Shown in pieces: positions 54,093 through 63,377 of a stretch of DNA of 64,000 nucleotides. This DNA is from Asticcacaulis sp. Its GTDB lineage: Bacteria > Pseudomonadota > Alphaproteobacteria > Caulobacterales > Caulobacteraceae. The stretch is taken from positions 806,001-870,000 of the forward strand of contig JANQAC010000001.1 of assembly GCA_024707255.1 (NCBI GenBank), given 5' to 3'. Under the pieces are notes generated by a model. The model saw only the letters and a list, made by a program, of their open reading frames with translations. It searched no databases and was not told the DNA's origin. The translations under genes and the position numbers were made by a program. Within the stretch, counting starts at the first letter, position 1. Each line of letters begins with the position of its first letter.

Positions 54093-54572
54093 ATGAGCGT
54101 TGCTTTCACAAAAGACGAAGACCACGAGGCGGCAGCCGCCAACCTGCCCGACCGGCCGGTCTCCCCCCACCCCAATCTCGTCACGCCGCAGGGCCTGGCG
54201 CAACTGGAAGCCGCCTTCGCCGAAGCCAAGGCGGCCTATACCGCCGCCCAGGCCTCCGGCCTGATCAATGAAGACCGCACCGCCATGGCGCGCGCCACGC
54301 GTGACCTGCGCTACTACACCGCCCGCCTGGGTTCGGCTCAGCGCATCGATCCCGTCACGGCGCCGGAACGCGTTGTTTTCGGCTGCACGGTGACCATCAT
54401 CCGCGATGATGACCGGGAACAGACCTTCCAGATCGTCGGAGAGGACGAGGCCGATCCGAACAAAGGCAGCGTGTCCTATGTCTCGCCGCTCGCCCGCGCC
54501 CTGCTCGGCAAGGAAGTGGGCAACGAGATACAGCTCAGCGGGGCCGGCCTAGAAATTACCGCTATTACGTAA
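54093..54572 (+). CDS. GreA/GreB-family transcript cleavage factor
   Basis: From the ATG at 54093 the protein has 159 residues, as expected for GreA. An N-terminal helical hairpin (VTPQGLAQLEAAFAEAKAAY to RDLRYYTARLGSAQ) carries an acidic tip NEDR. It is followed by the FKBP-like C-domain: VFGCTVTIIRDDDREQTFQI, VGEDEADPNKGSVSYVSPLA, RALLGKEVGNEIQL. It would bind the RNA polymerase secondary channel and stimulate cleavage of backtracked RNA. The sequence is divergent at the tip, so it may be a GreA paralogue. It has no close operon partner. Confidence 0.83.
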   Translation: MSVAFTKDEDHEAAAANLPDRPVSPHPNLVTPQGLAQLEAAFAEAKAAYTAAQASGLINEDRTAMARATRDLRYYTARLGSAQRIDPVTAPERVVFGCTVTIIRDDDREQTFQIVGEDEADPNKGSVSYVSPLARALLGKEVGNEIQLSGAGLEITAIT

Positions 54573-54636
54573 CCTCGGCATGCTTGCTTACCCCAGTCAC
54601 AAACGATATTTTCTGCCGGTATATTCCGGGGGTTCC

Positions 54637-55704
54637 ATGTCCACAATCCGTCTTGCCGCCTTTACCATTGCCGCCCTGTTGGCCGTTTCCGCCACGGCCA
54701 GTCAGGCGCAGGCGCCTGCGGGAAATATCTGCACCTCACCCACCCAAAGCGTGCGCGAAGAAGGCTTTGTCGAGATCGGCGGCATACCGCAATGGGTGAC
54801 CATCAAGGGCGACAGTTGCGCCAATCCGGTCATCCTCATGGTCCATGGCGGCCCCGGCAATCCCATGAGCCTCTTCGCCGACAAAATCTATGGCGGCTGG
54901 GAAAAGAACTATACGATGGTGCAATGGGACCAGCGCGGCGCCGGCATGACCTACGGCAAGACGCCGCCCGCCGAGGATACGCCGCTGACCTTCGAGCAGA
55001 TAAGGGACGACGGCATCGAACTGACCCGCTACCTGACGCAGCATCTCGGTAAGCGCAAGGTGATCCTGATGGGCGGTTCGTGGAGTTCGATCATCGCCAT
55101 CCACATGATCAAGGCTGAGCCCGACCTGTTCACCGCCTATCTCGGCTGGTCGCAGATGGTCAGCTACCGTGAAAACCCGCTGGCGACCTACAGCCTCCTG
55201 CTCGACAAGGCGCGCCAGGCCGGCGACCAGGACAGTGTGAGCAAGCTGGAAAAACTGGGCCCTCCGCCGTGGACCGACCCGCGCGGCTTCGGTATCATGC
55301 GCCGCGTCGACCGCAAGTATGAGGCCATGGCCACCGATCCGGCGCCCAGGGACTGGTGGCAGCCGGCGCCGCTCTATGCCACGCCGGAGGCCGAAGCCAA
55401 CTATACCGCCGGCGAGGACTATTCCTATCTCCAGTTTGTCGGCCTGAAAGGCGACGGCATGTATTCAAGGGTGGACCTGCCAGCCCTGGGCACACAGTTC
55501 GACGTGCCGATTTTCCTGCTGCAGGGCGAAGACGATTACCTGACGCTGCCGGCTATCTCCCGCCGTTATTTCGACAGCCTGAACGCACCGCAGAAGGCAT
55601 TTATCAGTCTGCCGCGCACCGGCCATGATCCAAACCAGATCATGATCGACGCCCAGTACAAGGTGTTGCAGGAGACCATCCGTCCGCTGGCTGACCAGCC
55701 GTGA
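54637..55704 (+). CDS. Secreted alpha/beta-hydrolase, prolyl-iminopeptidase-like
   Basis: From the ATG at 54637 (GGGGG upstream) the protein has 355 residues with a signal peptide (AAFTIAALLAVSATASQAQA). It has the oxyanion motif VILMVHGGPGNPMSLFADK, DQRGAGMTYG, the nucleophile VILMGGSWSSIIAIHM (Ser in GGSWSS), an Asp in LLQGEDDYLT and His in PRTGHDPN. This is the pattern of S33 proline iminopeptidases and related esterases. Substrates remain open. Two disulfide-capable Cys (ICTSPTQ, DSCANP) fit a periplasmic protein. Its stop directly abuts the stop of the convergent metal-sensor gene. Confidence 0.85.
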   Translation: MSTIRLAAFTIAALLAVSATASQAQAPAGNICTSPTQSVREEGFVEIGGIPQWVTIKGDSCANPVILMVHGGPGNPMSLFADKIYGGWEKNYTMVQWDQRGAGMTYGKTPPAEDTPLTFEQIRDDGIELTRYLTQHLGKRKVILMGGSWSSIIAIHMIKAEPDLFTAYLGWSQMVSYRENPLATYSLLLDKARQAGDQDSVSKLEKLGPPPWTDPRGFGIMRRVDRKYEAMATDPAPRDWWQPAPLYATPEAEANYTAGEDYSYLQFVGLKGDGMYSRVDLPALGTQFDVPIFLLQGEDDYLTLPAISRRYFDSLNAPQKAFISLPRTGHDPNQIMIDAQYKVLQETIRPLADQP

Positions 55705-56229
55705 TTATTTCGGTGCGGGCGCATCCACCTTTACCGGCGGCTTGTCGTCCCTGGCGATAAAGCGATCAAACCGGCCACTGGCGCGCAGCAGCGTGGTCAG
55801 CATGAAGGTGCGTTCGCGCACCGGCAGATCCTTCATGTTGAGGATCAGGGCGTTTTCGATCTTACCGCGCGCGTCGTTCTCGGCATTACGCGCCTGTTCC
55901 GACAGCATGGCGATCTGCGCCGCGTCATACGGTTCCTGCGACACCAGCACGCGCGCCTGGGCCCGCAGGGCCCGCGCCTTGGCCATGTCTGCCTCACCGC
56001 TTAATGCCGCGGCCTTGGTCAGCAGATAGATATGATGGCGCTCCTCGCGCGTCGTGCCTTCGGTGGCCTCGCGCCACGCCTTCTGCATGGCCAGCGGGCG
56101 CTGGAAATCACGCAGATGGTGCTTGACCACGAAGCCAGCGCCCACGGCGGCCCCGATCAGGAAGATATTGATAACCAGAGAGATCGCCAGAATCCATTTA
56201 AGGCGGGTGTCCGTCAGCCAGGCGTTCAT
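55705..56229 (-). CDS. Periplasmic heavy-metal-sensor-like (CpxP/CnrX-type) membrane-anchored protein
   Basis: This 174-residue protein has one N-terminal transmembrane helix (WILAISLVINIFLIGAAVGA). A helical periplasmic domain of the metal-resistance sensor type follows (FQRPLAMQKAWREATEGTTR, EERHHIYLLTKAAALSGEAD, QIAMLSEQARNAENDARGKI). A Pro/Lys-rich tail closes it. Met and His residues in the helices (ERHHIY, MQKAW) could bind metal. It is third in an operon after an ECF sigma and an anti-sigma-like gene, the layout of CnrY/X/H-type systems. It would sense metal or envelope stress and control the anti-sigma factor. Confidence 0.72.
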   Translation of the reverse strand: MNAWLTDTRLKWILAISLVINIFLIGAAVGAGFVVKHHLRDFQRPLAMQKAWREATEGTTREERHHIYLLTKAAALSGEADMAKARALRAQARVLVSQEPYDAAQIAMLSEQARNAENDARGKIENALILNMKDLPVRERTFMLTTLLRASGRFDRFIARDDKPPVKVDAPAPK

Positions 56230-56231
56230 GC

Positions 56232-56687
56232 TCAGTCTCCCCCGTCGATCATGGCCACCTGTTCCAGCACGCTGGTGACGCGCAGGTCGCTAAGGCCCAT
56301 CAGGCTGAGATTGACCCCCAGCACCGCGCCGGCCAGGCAGGCCGCGGCCGCGATGCTCACGCCCCAGACAACAGAGCGCGAAAGCGGAGCCGGACGTGGG
56401 CGCACCGGAAAGGCAACAACCTTATTCACCGGCGTAAACTCGGCCGCAAAACGCTCCATAGCCGCTTCGAATACGGGCTGGTCCGCCTCCGCGCGACCGT
56501 GTTCGACGGCGCGCAGGGTGTCCATCATGTCATCCAGCGCCCGCGCCTCGGCCAGCCAGGCTTGCGCTTCGGGATGCGCCGCAACACAGGCCAGCGCCGC
56601 CTCGCGCTCCGCCTCAGGCCAGTGCGCCGCATGGGCGCCATAGGCATCAATAATCGCTTTCAGTCGTTCCAAACGCATGTCACTCAT
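56232..56687 (-). CDS. Probable anti-sigma factor with one membrane helix
   Basis: This 151-residue protein has an acidic, helical cytoplasmic N-domain (RLERLKAIIDAYGAHAAHWP, EAEREAALACVAAHPEAQAW). A basic linker leads to a single transmembrane helix (VVWGVSIAAAACLAGAVLGV) and a short periplasmic tail. No zinc-binding HxxxCxxC motif is seen. Its ATG overlaps the stop of the ECF sigma gene (ATGA), so the two are made in stoichiometric amounts. That position and topology indicate that it holds the sigma factor at the membrane. It lies two bases from the metal-sensor-like gene. Confidence 0.75.
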   Translation of the reverse strand: MSDMRLERLKAIIDAYGAHAAHWPEAEREAALACVAAHPEAQAWLAEARALDDMMDTLRAVEHGRAEADQPVFEAAMERFAAEFTPVNKVVAFPVRPRPAPLSRSVVWGVSIAAAACLAGAVLGVNLSLMGLSDLRVTSVLEQVAMIDGGD

Positions 56688-57373
56688 CTTCTCGCTCCCG
56701 TACGCCCCGGGATTACAGACGTCTCGCTCATCAGGGTGCGCAGGGTACGCCTCGCCCGCGCCAGCAGACTTTCCAGCGCCTCTATGCTCACCCCCATGAC
56801 CGCCGCCGCCTCAATATTGGACATCTCCTGAAAATAGTTCAGGGTGATGGCCGTCCGCTGTCTTTCGGGCAGTTGCGCCAGGGCCTTTTGCAGGGCCTGC
56901 GCGGTCTGCGCCTGCTCAAGCTGCACCGATGGCCCCGCCGCGTCATCGATGATCTCAATCTCATCCGAACTGACGCTGTCCTTGCGGCGGCGCAACCGGT
57001 CATAACAGAGGTTGAGCGCCACGCGGTGCATCCAGGTGTCGATGCGCGCCTTGCCCGGCACCCAGGTCGCCGCCTGTTTCCAGGTCCGCACCAGGGTTTC
57101 CTGCGCCACGTCTTCCGCTTCGGCCGGATCGTTCAGCATCCGCCGGCCCAGTGACAAAAGCTTCGGCAGCTTGCGCGAGACAAGCGCCGACACCGCCGCC
57201 ATGTCGCCGCGCGCGATCCGCTCCAGCAGAACCTCGTCAGGGTCTGTCGTCACCTGTTTCCCCGGCAGACGGTCAAATCGATCGGATACAAGCTGTATCC
57301 GCTTCTGTTGCAGATTTTCCGTCACCGAGGTCCGGTTCAGTCCGGTCCGGTTCTGGGAAGGCATCTGCGCCAT
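56684..57373 (-). CDS. ECF-type RNA polymerase sigma factor
   Basis: This 229-residue protein has region 2 at ~75-140 (DPAEAEDVAQETLVRTWKQA, then ARIDTWMHRVALNLCYDRLR) and region 4 at ~160-215 (LAQLPERQRTAITLNYFQEM, SNIEAAAVMGVSIEALESLL). A ~45-residue N-terminal extension precedes region 2. The start at 57373 could also be Met4. It is first in a three-gene operon with an anti-sigma factor and a periplasmic sensor, and so is likely released on metal or envelope stress. No strong ribosome site is evident. Confidence 0.87.
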   Translation of the reverse strand: MAQMPSQNRTGLNRTSVTENLQQKRIQLVSDRFDRLPGKQVTTDPDEVLLERIARGDMAAVSALVSRKLPKLLSLGRRMLNDPAEAEDVAQETLVRTWKQAATWVPGKARIDTWMHRVALNLCYDRLRRRKDSVSSDEIEIIDDAAGPSVQLEQAQTAQALQKALAQLPERQRTAITLNYFQEMSNIEAAAVMGVSIEALESLLARARRTLRTLMSETSVIPGRTGARR

Positions 57374-57472
57374 AAATCGTGGTTCCTCAGCGAGCTATAT
57401 GAATACCAAAAGCCAATAATCCGCCGCTTGTCTCAAATGGTTTCACGCTGAAACCGGTTTTATCCGTCGCTT

Positions 57473-60423
57473 TTAATTCTCGTTGGGCCGGATGATCTTT
57501 TCAAAAGCCACCCTGGCGCGCTTGCGGATATCGCGCAGCTTCTTCTCCAGCGTATCGAGCCTGCGGGTATGTACGGCCCTGGCAAGCTTCCTCTGAAAAG
57601 CCTCCGGCTCGTTGCGCGGATCATCCTGAGCGGTAAGGGATACCCGCATGACCTGCGCCAGGGATTGCTGCACCTTCCACGCCACGCTCAATGCTTCGAT
57701 CTCGGCGGCCGGCGCCAGCCCGGCGCGCGACATGGCCGACAGCGCCGCCAGCGTGCCGACGCGCAAGGGGCCGCCCGCCTCACCATGGACCAGTTGCAGG
57801 TACTGCGCCGCGAACTCGGCGTCGACCTGACCGCCGATCGACAGCTTGAAATCCCAGAAAGACTTCGCCGGGCGTTCCTTTTCCATCAGGGCGCGCATGG
57901 CCAGTACATCGAGTGCCGTCCGGGCCACGGAGCGCTGGCGGCGCAGGATGGTCTCGACCTTCAGCCGCACCAGATCGGCGAAATCGGCCGAGGTCGACCA
58001 GACGATCCGCGCCCGCGTCAGGGCCCGGAATTCCCGGTATCGGCGTCCTTGTCGTAATAGTTCTCGAAAGCCGCCAGCGACACAGCTACCGGCCCCTTGG
58101 CGCCGGTCGGCCGCAGCTTCATGTCGATTTCGTAGAGCGTGCCTTCGTGAGTCGGCGCCGAAAGGGCCGAAATCAGCCTCTGGGTGAAGCGCCCGAACCA
58201 GGTTTCCGGCGCCCAGTTCTTGACCGTGGAGGCCGAAGACGGGTCGTCAGGCAGGTAGACCGCCATCAGGTCGAGGTCAGAGGTCGCCGTCATTTCCTGA
58301 GAGCCCAGCTTGCCGAGTGCCAGGATGGCCACCTGACCGTCCAGCTTTCCGGCCTGACGCACCATGTCTTCCAGCGCCAGCGGCGCCAGGTGATGGATGC
58401 AGGCGTCCGCCAGGCGGGCATAGGCCGCGCCCGCCGCCTCGGTGCTGAGGCGACCGCTCAGAATCTGCATCCCGATGCGGAACTGCTGTTCGCGGCCGAT
58501 GCGACGCAGGGCATTCATCACGGCTTCCAGATCAGGCGGCACGCGCTCGACCTCGCGCCGCACCAGTTCGTCCAGTTCCTCACCGAGCGGATCGAAGAAG
58601 CCGGCATCGAGCATGGCGTCGAACGAGGTCGGGTGGCGCGCCAGCATCTGGGCCAGGCGCGGCGAGAAGCCCATGATCTCGACAATAGTATGGAACAGCT
58701 TCGGATTGGCCAGGAAGAGGGATTGTATCTGTACGCCGGCATTCAGTGTCACGAAGAAGGAGGCGAAGCGCGTAAAGGCGATCGACGGCGTGCCGGTCTC
58801 GTTGAGCGCCTCCAGCAGACGGGGCACAAGCCGGGTGAACAGTTCGCGGCCGCGCTCCGAGCGCGTCGCCGGAATGCGGCCGTGGTGCCAGGAACGGATG
58901 GTGGCCGCCACCTGTTCCGGGTGATCGAAGCCCATCCGCGCCAGGGTCTTGATGGTTTCCGGATCGTCGTCCACGCCGGTAAAGACCAGCGAGCCGAAGG
59001 AGGAGGACAGGGATTCCGCCTCGGAAAACAGCTCGCCATAGTGCGAATTGACCAGGCGCAGGGTACGCGATACCGCCAGGTCAAACCGCGACAGGTTGGA
59101 AAAGCCGGAAAGCGCCGCCACGCGCATCCGGTCATCGTCATTTTCCGGCAGGTCGTGCGTCTGCTCGTCATGGATCATCTGGACGCGATGTTCCCAGTCG
59201 CGCAGGCGGACATAGGCCTGCTTCAGTTCCTTGGCGACGGCCGGGGCGAGGTGTCCGGCCCGGCGCAGGGCATCCAGCGCATCGAGCGTCCGCTTGGACC
59301 GCAGGGACGGATCGCGGCCGCCGAGGATCAACTGCTGGGTCTGGGCGAAAAACTCGATCTCTCGGATGCCGCCGGCGCCAAGCTTCAGGTTCGCCCCCGC
59401 CGCTTCCAGCCGCTCATCCACCTTGTAGACGTGAATCTGCCGCTTGATGGAATGAACGTCGGCAATGGCGGGGTAATCGAGGCTGCGCCGCCAGATAAAG
59501 GGCGACAGGTCGTTCATGAACGCCTTGGCCTCGACCATGTCGCCGGCCACGGCCCGCGCCTTGATGAAGGCGGCGCGCTCCCAGTTCTGCCCTACCGATT
59601 CGTAGTAATGCAGCGCAAAGGGCACACTGACCACGGAGGGGGTGGATGACGGATCGGGCCGCAGGCGCAGATCGACGCGGAAGACATAGCCGTCGCCGGT
59701 GCGCTCGGAAAGGAGGGTCGAGACGCCGCGCGCCACCCGGTCGGCAAAGGTCTGCGGATCGACCTGGGCATTGACCGGCAGGCGTTCCAGATCGCAGAAA
59801 AAGGTGATGTCGATATCTGACGAATAGTTCAGTTCGCCGGCGCCGTGCTTGCCCATGGCCAGCACGAAGAGGCCCGGCAAAATCCCGCGCTCTTCGCTTT
59901 TGTCGATGCGGCTGTCATCTATCCGGCCCTTGTCGCGCTCCTCACGCACCACCAGGGCCGGGGCGGCCTCGGTCACGGCATCGGCAAAGCGCGTCAGGGC
60001 GGCGGTGACATGATCGAGCCCCCAGACATCGCCGAGATCGGCCAGGGCGGTCAGCAGGTGCGTATCGGCCTTCAGGTGGCGCAGGATTTTCTTGGCGGCG
60101 GGGATATCGAGGGTCTCGACCGTCGCCGCCTGATCCTTGAGCGCCTCCGTAGCCAGCAGGATCGCTTTCAGCCGGGCTTCGGGGGCCGAGATCAGGGTCT
60201 CGCGCAGGCGCTGCGGATCGCGCCGCATGAGGCCGGCCAGATAGGGCGAAGCCGAGACCACCGGCCTGAGCGCATTTTCCGCCTGCTGCAGCACATCGCG
60301 CCAGCCTTCCGCCGTGGCCACCTCATACAGGGTCTCAAAGACGTAATCCGCCGCGCCTGCATTCAGAACCGGCCCGCAGGGGTGCAGGCGGTCGACCAGA
60401 GAAGAGAATAAAACATCTGCCAT
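57473..60423 (-). CDS. glnE: Bifunctional glutamine synthetase adenylyltransferase/deadenylase (frameshifted near 58035)
   Basis: The main frame covers both nucleotidyltransferase domains. The N-terminal one has GILPGLFVLAMGKHGAGELN with YSSDIDITFFCD. The C-terminal one has VAILALGKLGSQEMTATSDL with DLMAVYLPDD, and RFTQRLISALSAPTHEGTLY. The final part continues in another frame (LVRLKVETILRRQRSVARTA to KIIRPNEN). At 58035/58036 one base is missing: ACC-TGG-GAA is read as ACCGGGAA, converting the expected DTWEFRALTRAR into a premature stop. Restored length is 983 residues, normal for GlnE. It adenylylates glutamine synthetase in response to PII and glutamine. The break is most likely a sequence error. 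Confidence 0.9.
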
Positions 60424-60570
60424 GAGGTATGCGGTACAGGTCCCTGCGTCTTTTGTCTTACATGTTTAACCCTGAATCGCCGAAATACCAAACTTTCCAA
60501 GACCTTTGGCCAACATGTTTTTGAGATTGGAGACAATTTAAACCGACCACATGATCGTTATTGATAAGAA

Positions 60571-60751
60571 GATCACGGACAGGCACAGAAAAAGACGGAA
60601 AGACACGGAAGGTTCACGCGGCAACACCTGCGCTAAGCGCCCCCATATCATCCTGTTTTCACAGATATCGTTTGCCGCCCTTTGGGCGTGGTGATATCCG
60701 CGCGCTCATATTTCCGTGTCCTTCCGTCTTTTTCCGTGCCTGTCCGTGATC
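60571..60751. repeat. Nested inverted-repeat element, smaller copy
   Basis: The arms 60571-60610 (GATCACGGACAGGCACAGAA...) and 60711-60751 (...TTTTTCCGTGCCTGTCCGTGATC reading) are near-perfect reverse complements. They match the inner arms of the element at 47274-47650 at most positions. The ~100-bp centre differs between the copies apart from a CTTTGGGCG/CCTTCGGGC block. The whole gap 60424-60845 holds no gene. Confidence 0.72.
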
Positions 60752-60845
60752 CACTTCTGATACGACGCAACCAGGCCATATCCAACGCTGGCCATCCGCC
60801 TCGTCATGCCATATCAATCGCTCCCAAATCCTTAGGAGCCTGACC

Positions 60846-61700
60846 ATGCGAGCCTACAAAGTTGTCGATGCCTTCAGCGACCGGCCGTTTCTCGGCAATC
60901 CCGTCGCGGTCGTTCTGGACGCGGAGGGTCTCGACACCGCCGCCATGCAGGCCATCGCCCGCTGGACCAACCTGTCGGAAACCACCTTCCTGCTGCCGGC
61001 CGAACACTCCGACGCCGATTACGCCTTGCGCATTTTCACCCCTCAGAGCGAATTGCCCTTCGCCGGGCACCCAACACTCGGCAGCGCCCATGCCATCATC
61101 GAGGCGGGTCGCCATACGCCGAAAAATGGCGTGCTGGTGCAGGAATGCGGCGTCGGCCTGGTCCGCATCGAGGTGACGGATCGTCTCATCACCCTCGCCC
61201 TGCCATCGGCGCGAATAGAGACGCTTGCCGTTGAGGACGCTGCGGAACTTGAGGCCATCCTCGGCGTTCCGGTGCAGAAGGAAAGTGCCCCGGCGCTGGT
61301 CAATGTCGGCCCGACCTGGATCGTGGCCCAGATGACGGATGCGGCGGCCGTACTCGCTCTCGAACCTGATTTCGCCCGCTCCGCCCGGTTCGAGCGTCGT
61401 CTGAAAGCGACGGGTATAACCGTCTTCGGCAAATACCCCGATGGCGCGGCTATCGAAGTCCGCTCCTTCGCGCCCTCCTGCGGTATTGATGAAGACCCGG
61501 TGTGCGGCAGCGGCAATGGCAGCGTGGCCGCCTTCCGGATCGCCCGCGGCCTTATCCCGCCTGTGGCGACCGCCTATACGGCCACGCAGGGCCAATGCAT
61601 CGGCCGCGACGGCCGGATAAAGATATCGGTCGACGAAACCGGACAGGTGCAGGTCGGCGGCGCGTGCGTGACCTGCGTGGATGGCTGGCTGGCGTCCTGA
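60846..61700 (+). CDS. PhzF-family isomerase/epimerase
   Basis: This 284-residue protein has the diaminopimelate-epimerase-like double fold of PhzF proteins. It opens with KVVDAFSDRPFLGNPVAVVL. The catalytic Glu is in WTNLSETTFLL, and GHPTLGSAHAI is in the substrate site. The C-terminal IDEDPVCGSGNGSVAAF carries the conserved D-P-x-[CT]-G-S-x-x. An AGGAG site precedes the ATG. It is cytoplasmic and acts on an unknown small acid. The phenazine pathway itself is absent here, so the gene symbol phzF is not justified. Its stop codon abuts that of the convergent histidine kinase. Confidence 0.88.
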   Translation: MRAYKVVDAFSDRPFLGNPVAVVLDAEGLDTAAMQAIARWTNLSETTFLLPAEHSDADYALRIFTPQSELPFAGHPTLGSAHAIIEAGRHTPKNGVLVQECGVGLVRIEVTDRLITLALPSARIETLAVEDAAELEAILGVPVQKESAPALVNVGPTWIVAQMTDAAAVLALEPDFARSARFERRLKATGITVFGKYPDGAAIEVRSFAPSCGIDEDPVCGSGNGSVAAFRIARGLIPPVATAYTATQGQCIGRDGRIKISVDETGQVQVGGACVTCVDGWLAS

Positions 61701-63218
61701 CTAGCCCTGTACCGGTGGCAAAACCAAGGCAGTGCGCAACCCCGGTCCCTGACCGTCGAAAACGCCCGGCCCCTCCGCCACTTCCAGCCGGCCCTTGTGC
61801 GCCACCGCCACGGCCTCGACCATCGAAAGCCCCAGCCCCACGCCCGGAAGTGTGCGCGAATTTTCCAGCCGCACGAAGCGTTCGGCAATGCGCTTGCGGT
61901 CCTTTTCCGGTACGCCTGGCCCGGTATCGGTGATCGAAAACTCAATCTCGCGCTGCGAGGTATGCCGCATCCGGAAGGTCACGCCGCCCGGCACCGGCGT
62001 ATATTTGATGGCGTTGTCGAGCAGGTTGGACAGCGCCTGCGCCAGGAAATCACGGTTGCCATAGGCCCTGACGCCCTTTTCGATCTCGGCCTCGAATTCC
62101 AGCCCCTTGTCGGCGGCCACCGCCTCGAACAGTTCGGCCATATCCTCGGCCAGTTCGCTGGCGGAAAACAGCACCTGGTCCGGCGCCTGTCCCTGCGCCT
62201 GCAAACGCGACATCGAAAACACCGTCTGGAAGGTGCGCAGCAATTGCCCGGTTTCCTCCAGCGCCCCCGCCAGGGCGTCATGGGCCTGGGACGGGTCTTT
62301 ATCGACCTCCAGCAGCGACACCTCCAGCTTGGTGCGCAGGCGCGACAAGGGCGAGCGCAAATCGTGCGCGATAGCGTCGCCGGCATATTTCAGATTGCCC
62401 ATGGTTTTTTCCATGCGGTCGAGTGTCTGGTTGATGCGCAAGGAAAGCGCGTCGAACTCATCCCCTGAATCGCGCACCGAAATCCGCGCCTTGAGGTCGC
62501 CTTCCTGCACGCGCTCCAGCACCGTGGTCACCCGCGCCACCGAGCGCGTGACCTCCTGATTGATCAGGGTGCCAGCGAACAGACCGAGTATCACCACCAG
62601 CAGGCCGCCGCCGGCTACCGCCTTGATTTCCTGTTGGAAGCCGTGATCGGCCCATGACATATCCATGGCGACATAGATGTAGAAATTATCATCCAGCCGC
62701 ACCACGCGCCCCTGGAACCGGCAGCAGTTCGGATCATTGGGCGATGGTGAGGTGAAGTTGATCGAGGCCACCGGATTATCGGCACTGACCTGTTTCAGCC
62801 CCTCGCGGATCACCGTGTCGGGCAGGCTTTTACCTTCCATGCGGGCGCGGCCGTTCTGCGCCAGCACCTGGCCCGAATTATCGAAGGCGCCCTTGGCGAA
62901 GACCCATTCGACGGCATCGTCCCCCAGAATCTTCGCCACCACCGCCGCATGGCCGTCACGCGCGTCGGTTTCCTTAAGGCTCTTGATTCGCGCGTCGATC
63001 GATACATTGCCCCAGGCGCGCGATTCCGTCGAGGTGGCGAGGTAGATATAGCCGAAAACCAGCGCCGCCACGAAGACATAGACGCACAGGAAGACGAGCG
63101 TCAGCCGGAAGGGCGTCTGACGGAAGAAGTTCGGCCGCAGGATGGCGAGCGCATCCACCCGCCGCCAGACGGCGTCGATCATTTGCTTGCGGGTTTCGGA
63201 GGAAGAACTGTCAGTCAT
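61701..63218 (-). CDS. Sensor histidine kinase with HAMP domain (OmpR-partner type)
   Basis: This 505-residue protein has two membrane helices: LTLVFLCVYVFVAALVFGYI (~40-60) and AVAGGGLLVVILGLFAGTLI (~195-217). They flank a ~130-residue periplasmic sensor with a vicinal Cys pair (PNDPNCCRFQG). A HAMP domain (RVTTVLERVQEGDLKARISV) and the H-box AGDAIAHDLRSPLSRLR (His285) follow. HATPase_c shows LSNLLDNAIKYTPVPGG, DTGPGVPEKDRKRI and PGVGLGLSMVEAVA. It follows an OmpR-type regulator gene on the same strand, separated by a ~160-bp repeat, and forms a two-component system with it. The stimulus is unknown. Confidence 0.88.
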   Translation of the reverse strand: MTDSSSSETRKQMIDAVWRRVDALAILRPNFFRQTPFRLTLVFLCVYVFVAALVFGYIYLATSTESRAWGNVSIDARIKSLKETDARDGHAAVVAKILGDDAVEWVFAKGAFDNSGQVLAQNGRARMEGKSLPDTVIREGLKQVSADNPVASINFTSPSPNDPNCCRFQGRVVRLDDNFYIYVAMDMSWADHGFQQEIKAVAGGGLLVVILGLFAGTLINQEVTRSVARVTTVLERVQEGDLKARISVRDSGDEFDALSLRINQTLDRMEKTMGNLKYAGDAIAHDLRSPLSRLRTKLEVSLLEVDKDPSQAHDALAGALEETGQLLRTFQTVFSMSRLQAQGQAPDQVLFSASELAEDMAELFEAVAADKGLEFEAEIEKGVRAYGNRDFLAQALSNLLDNAIKYTPVPGGVTFRMRHTSQREIEFSITDTGPGVPEKDRKRIAERFVRLENSRTLPGVGLGLSMVEAVAVAHKGRLEVAEGPGVFDGQGPGLRTALVLPPVQG

Positions 63219-63251
63219 AATCTATCCTTGTACCTGCCAGTGCAGGCACGA

Positions 63252-63376
63252 TACTCTCCTCCCCATTTCTTGAATGGGGAGGTGTCAGCGCCAAGCCCGC
63301 AGGGCTGGTGTCGCTGACGGAGGGGCGCCCCTCCGGCGCTGCGCGCCACCTCCCCGCTTCGCAGGGAGGAGAAAAA
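63252..63376. repeat. CTCCCC/GGGGAG repeat element between kinase and regulator genes
   Basis: CTCCTCCCCATTTCTTGAATGGGGAGG and a terminal CACCTCCCCGCTTCGCAGGGAGG flank smaller stems (GTCAGCG...CGCTGAC and GGGGCGCCCC). It belongs to the same broad family as the blocks at 32914, 38100 and 53978, and fills the gap between the two-component genes. Confidence 0.65.
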
Positions 63377-63377
63377 G

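Noticed and set aside
60846..61700. Phenazine biosynthesis gene phzF
   Set aside because: The fold and catalytic Glu are those of the wide PhzF family, but no other phenazine genes are present. The specific name would over-claim.
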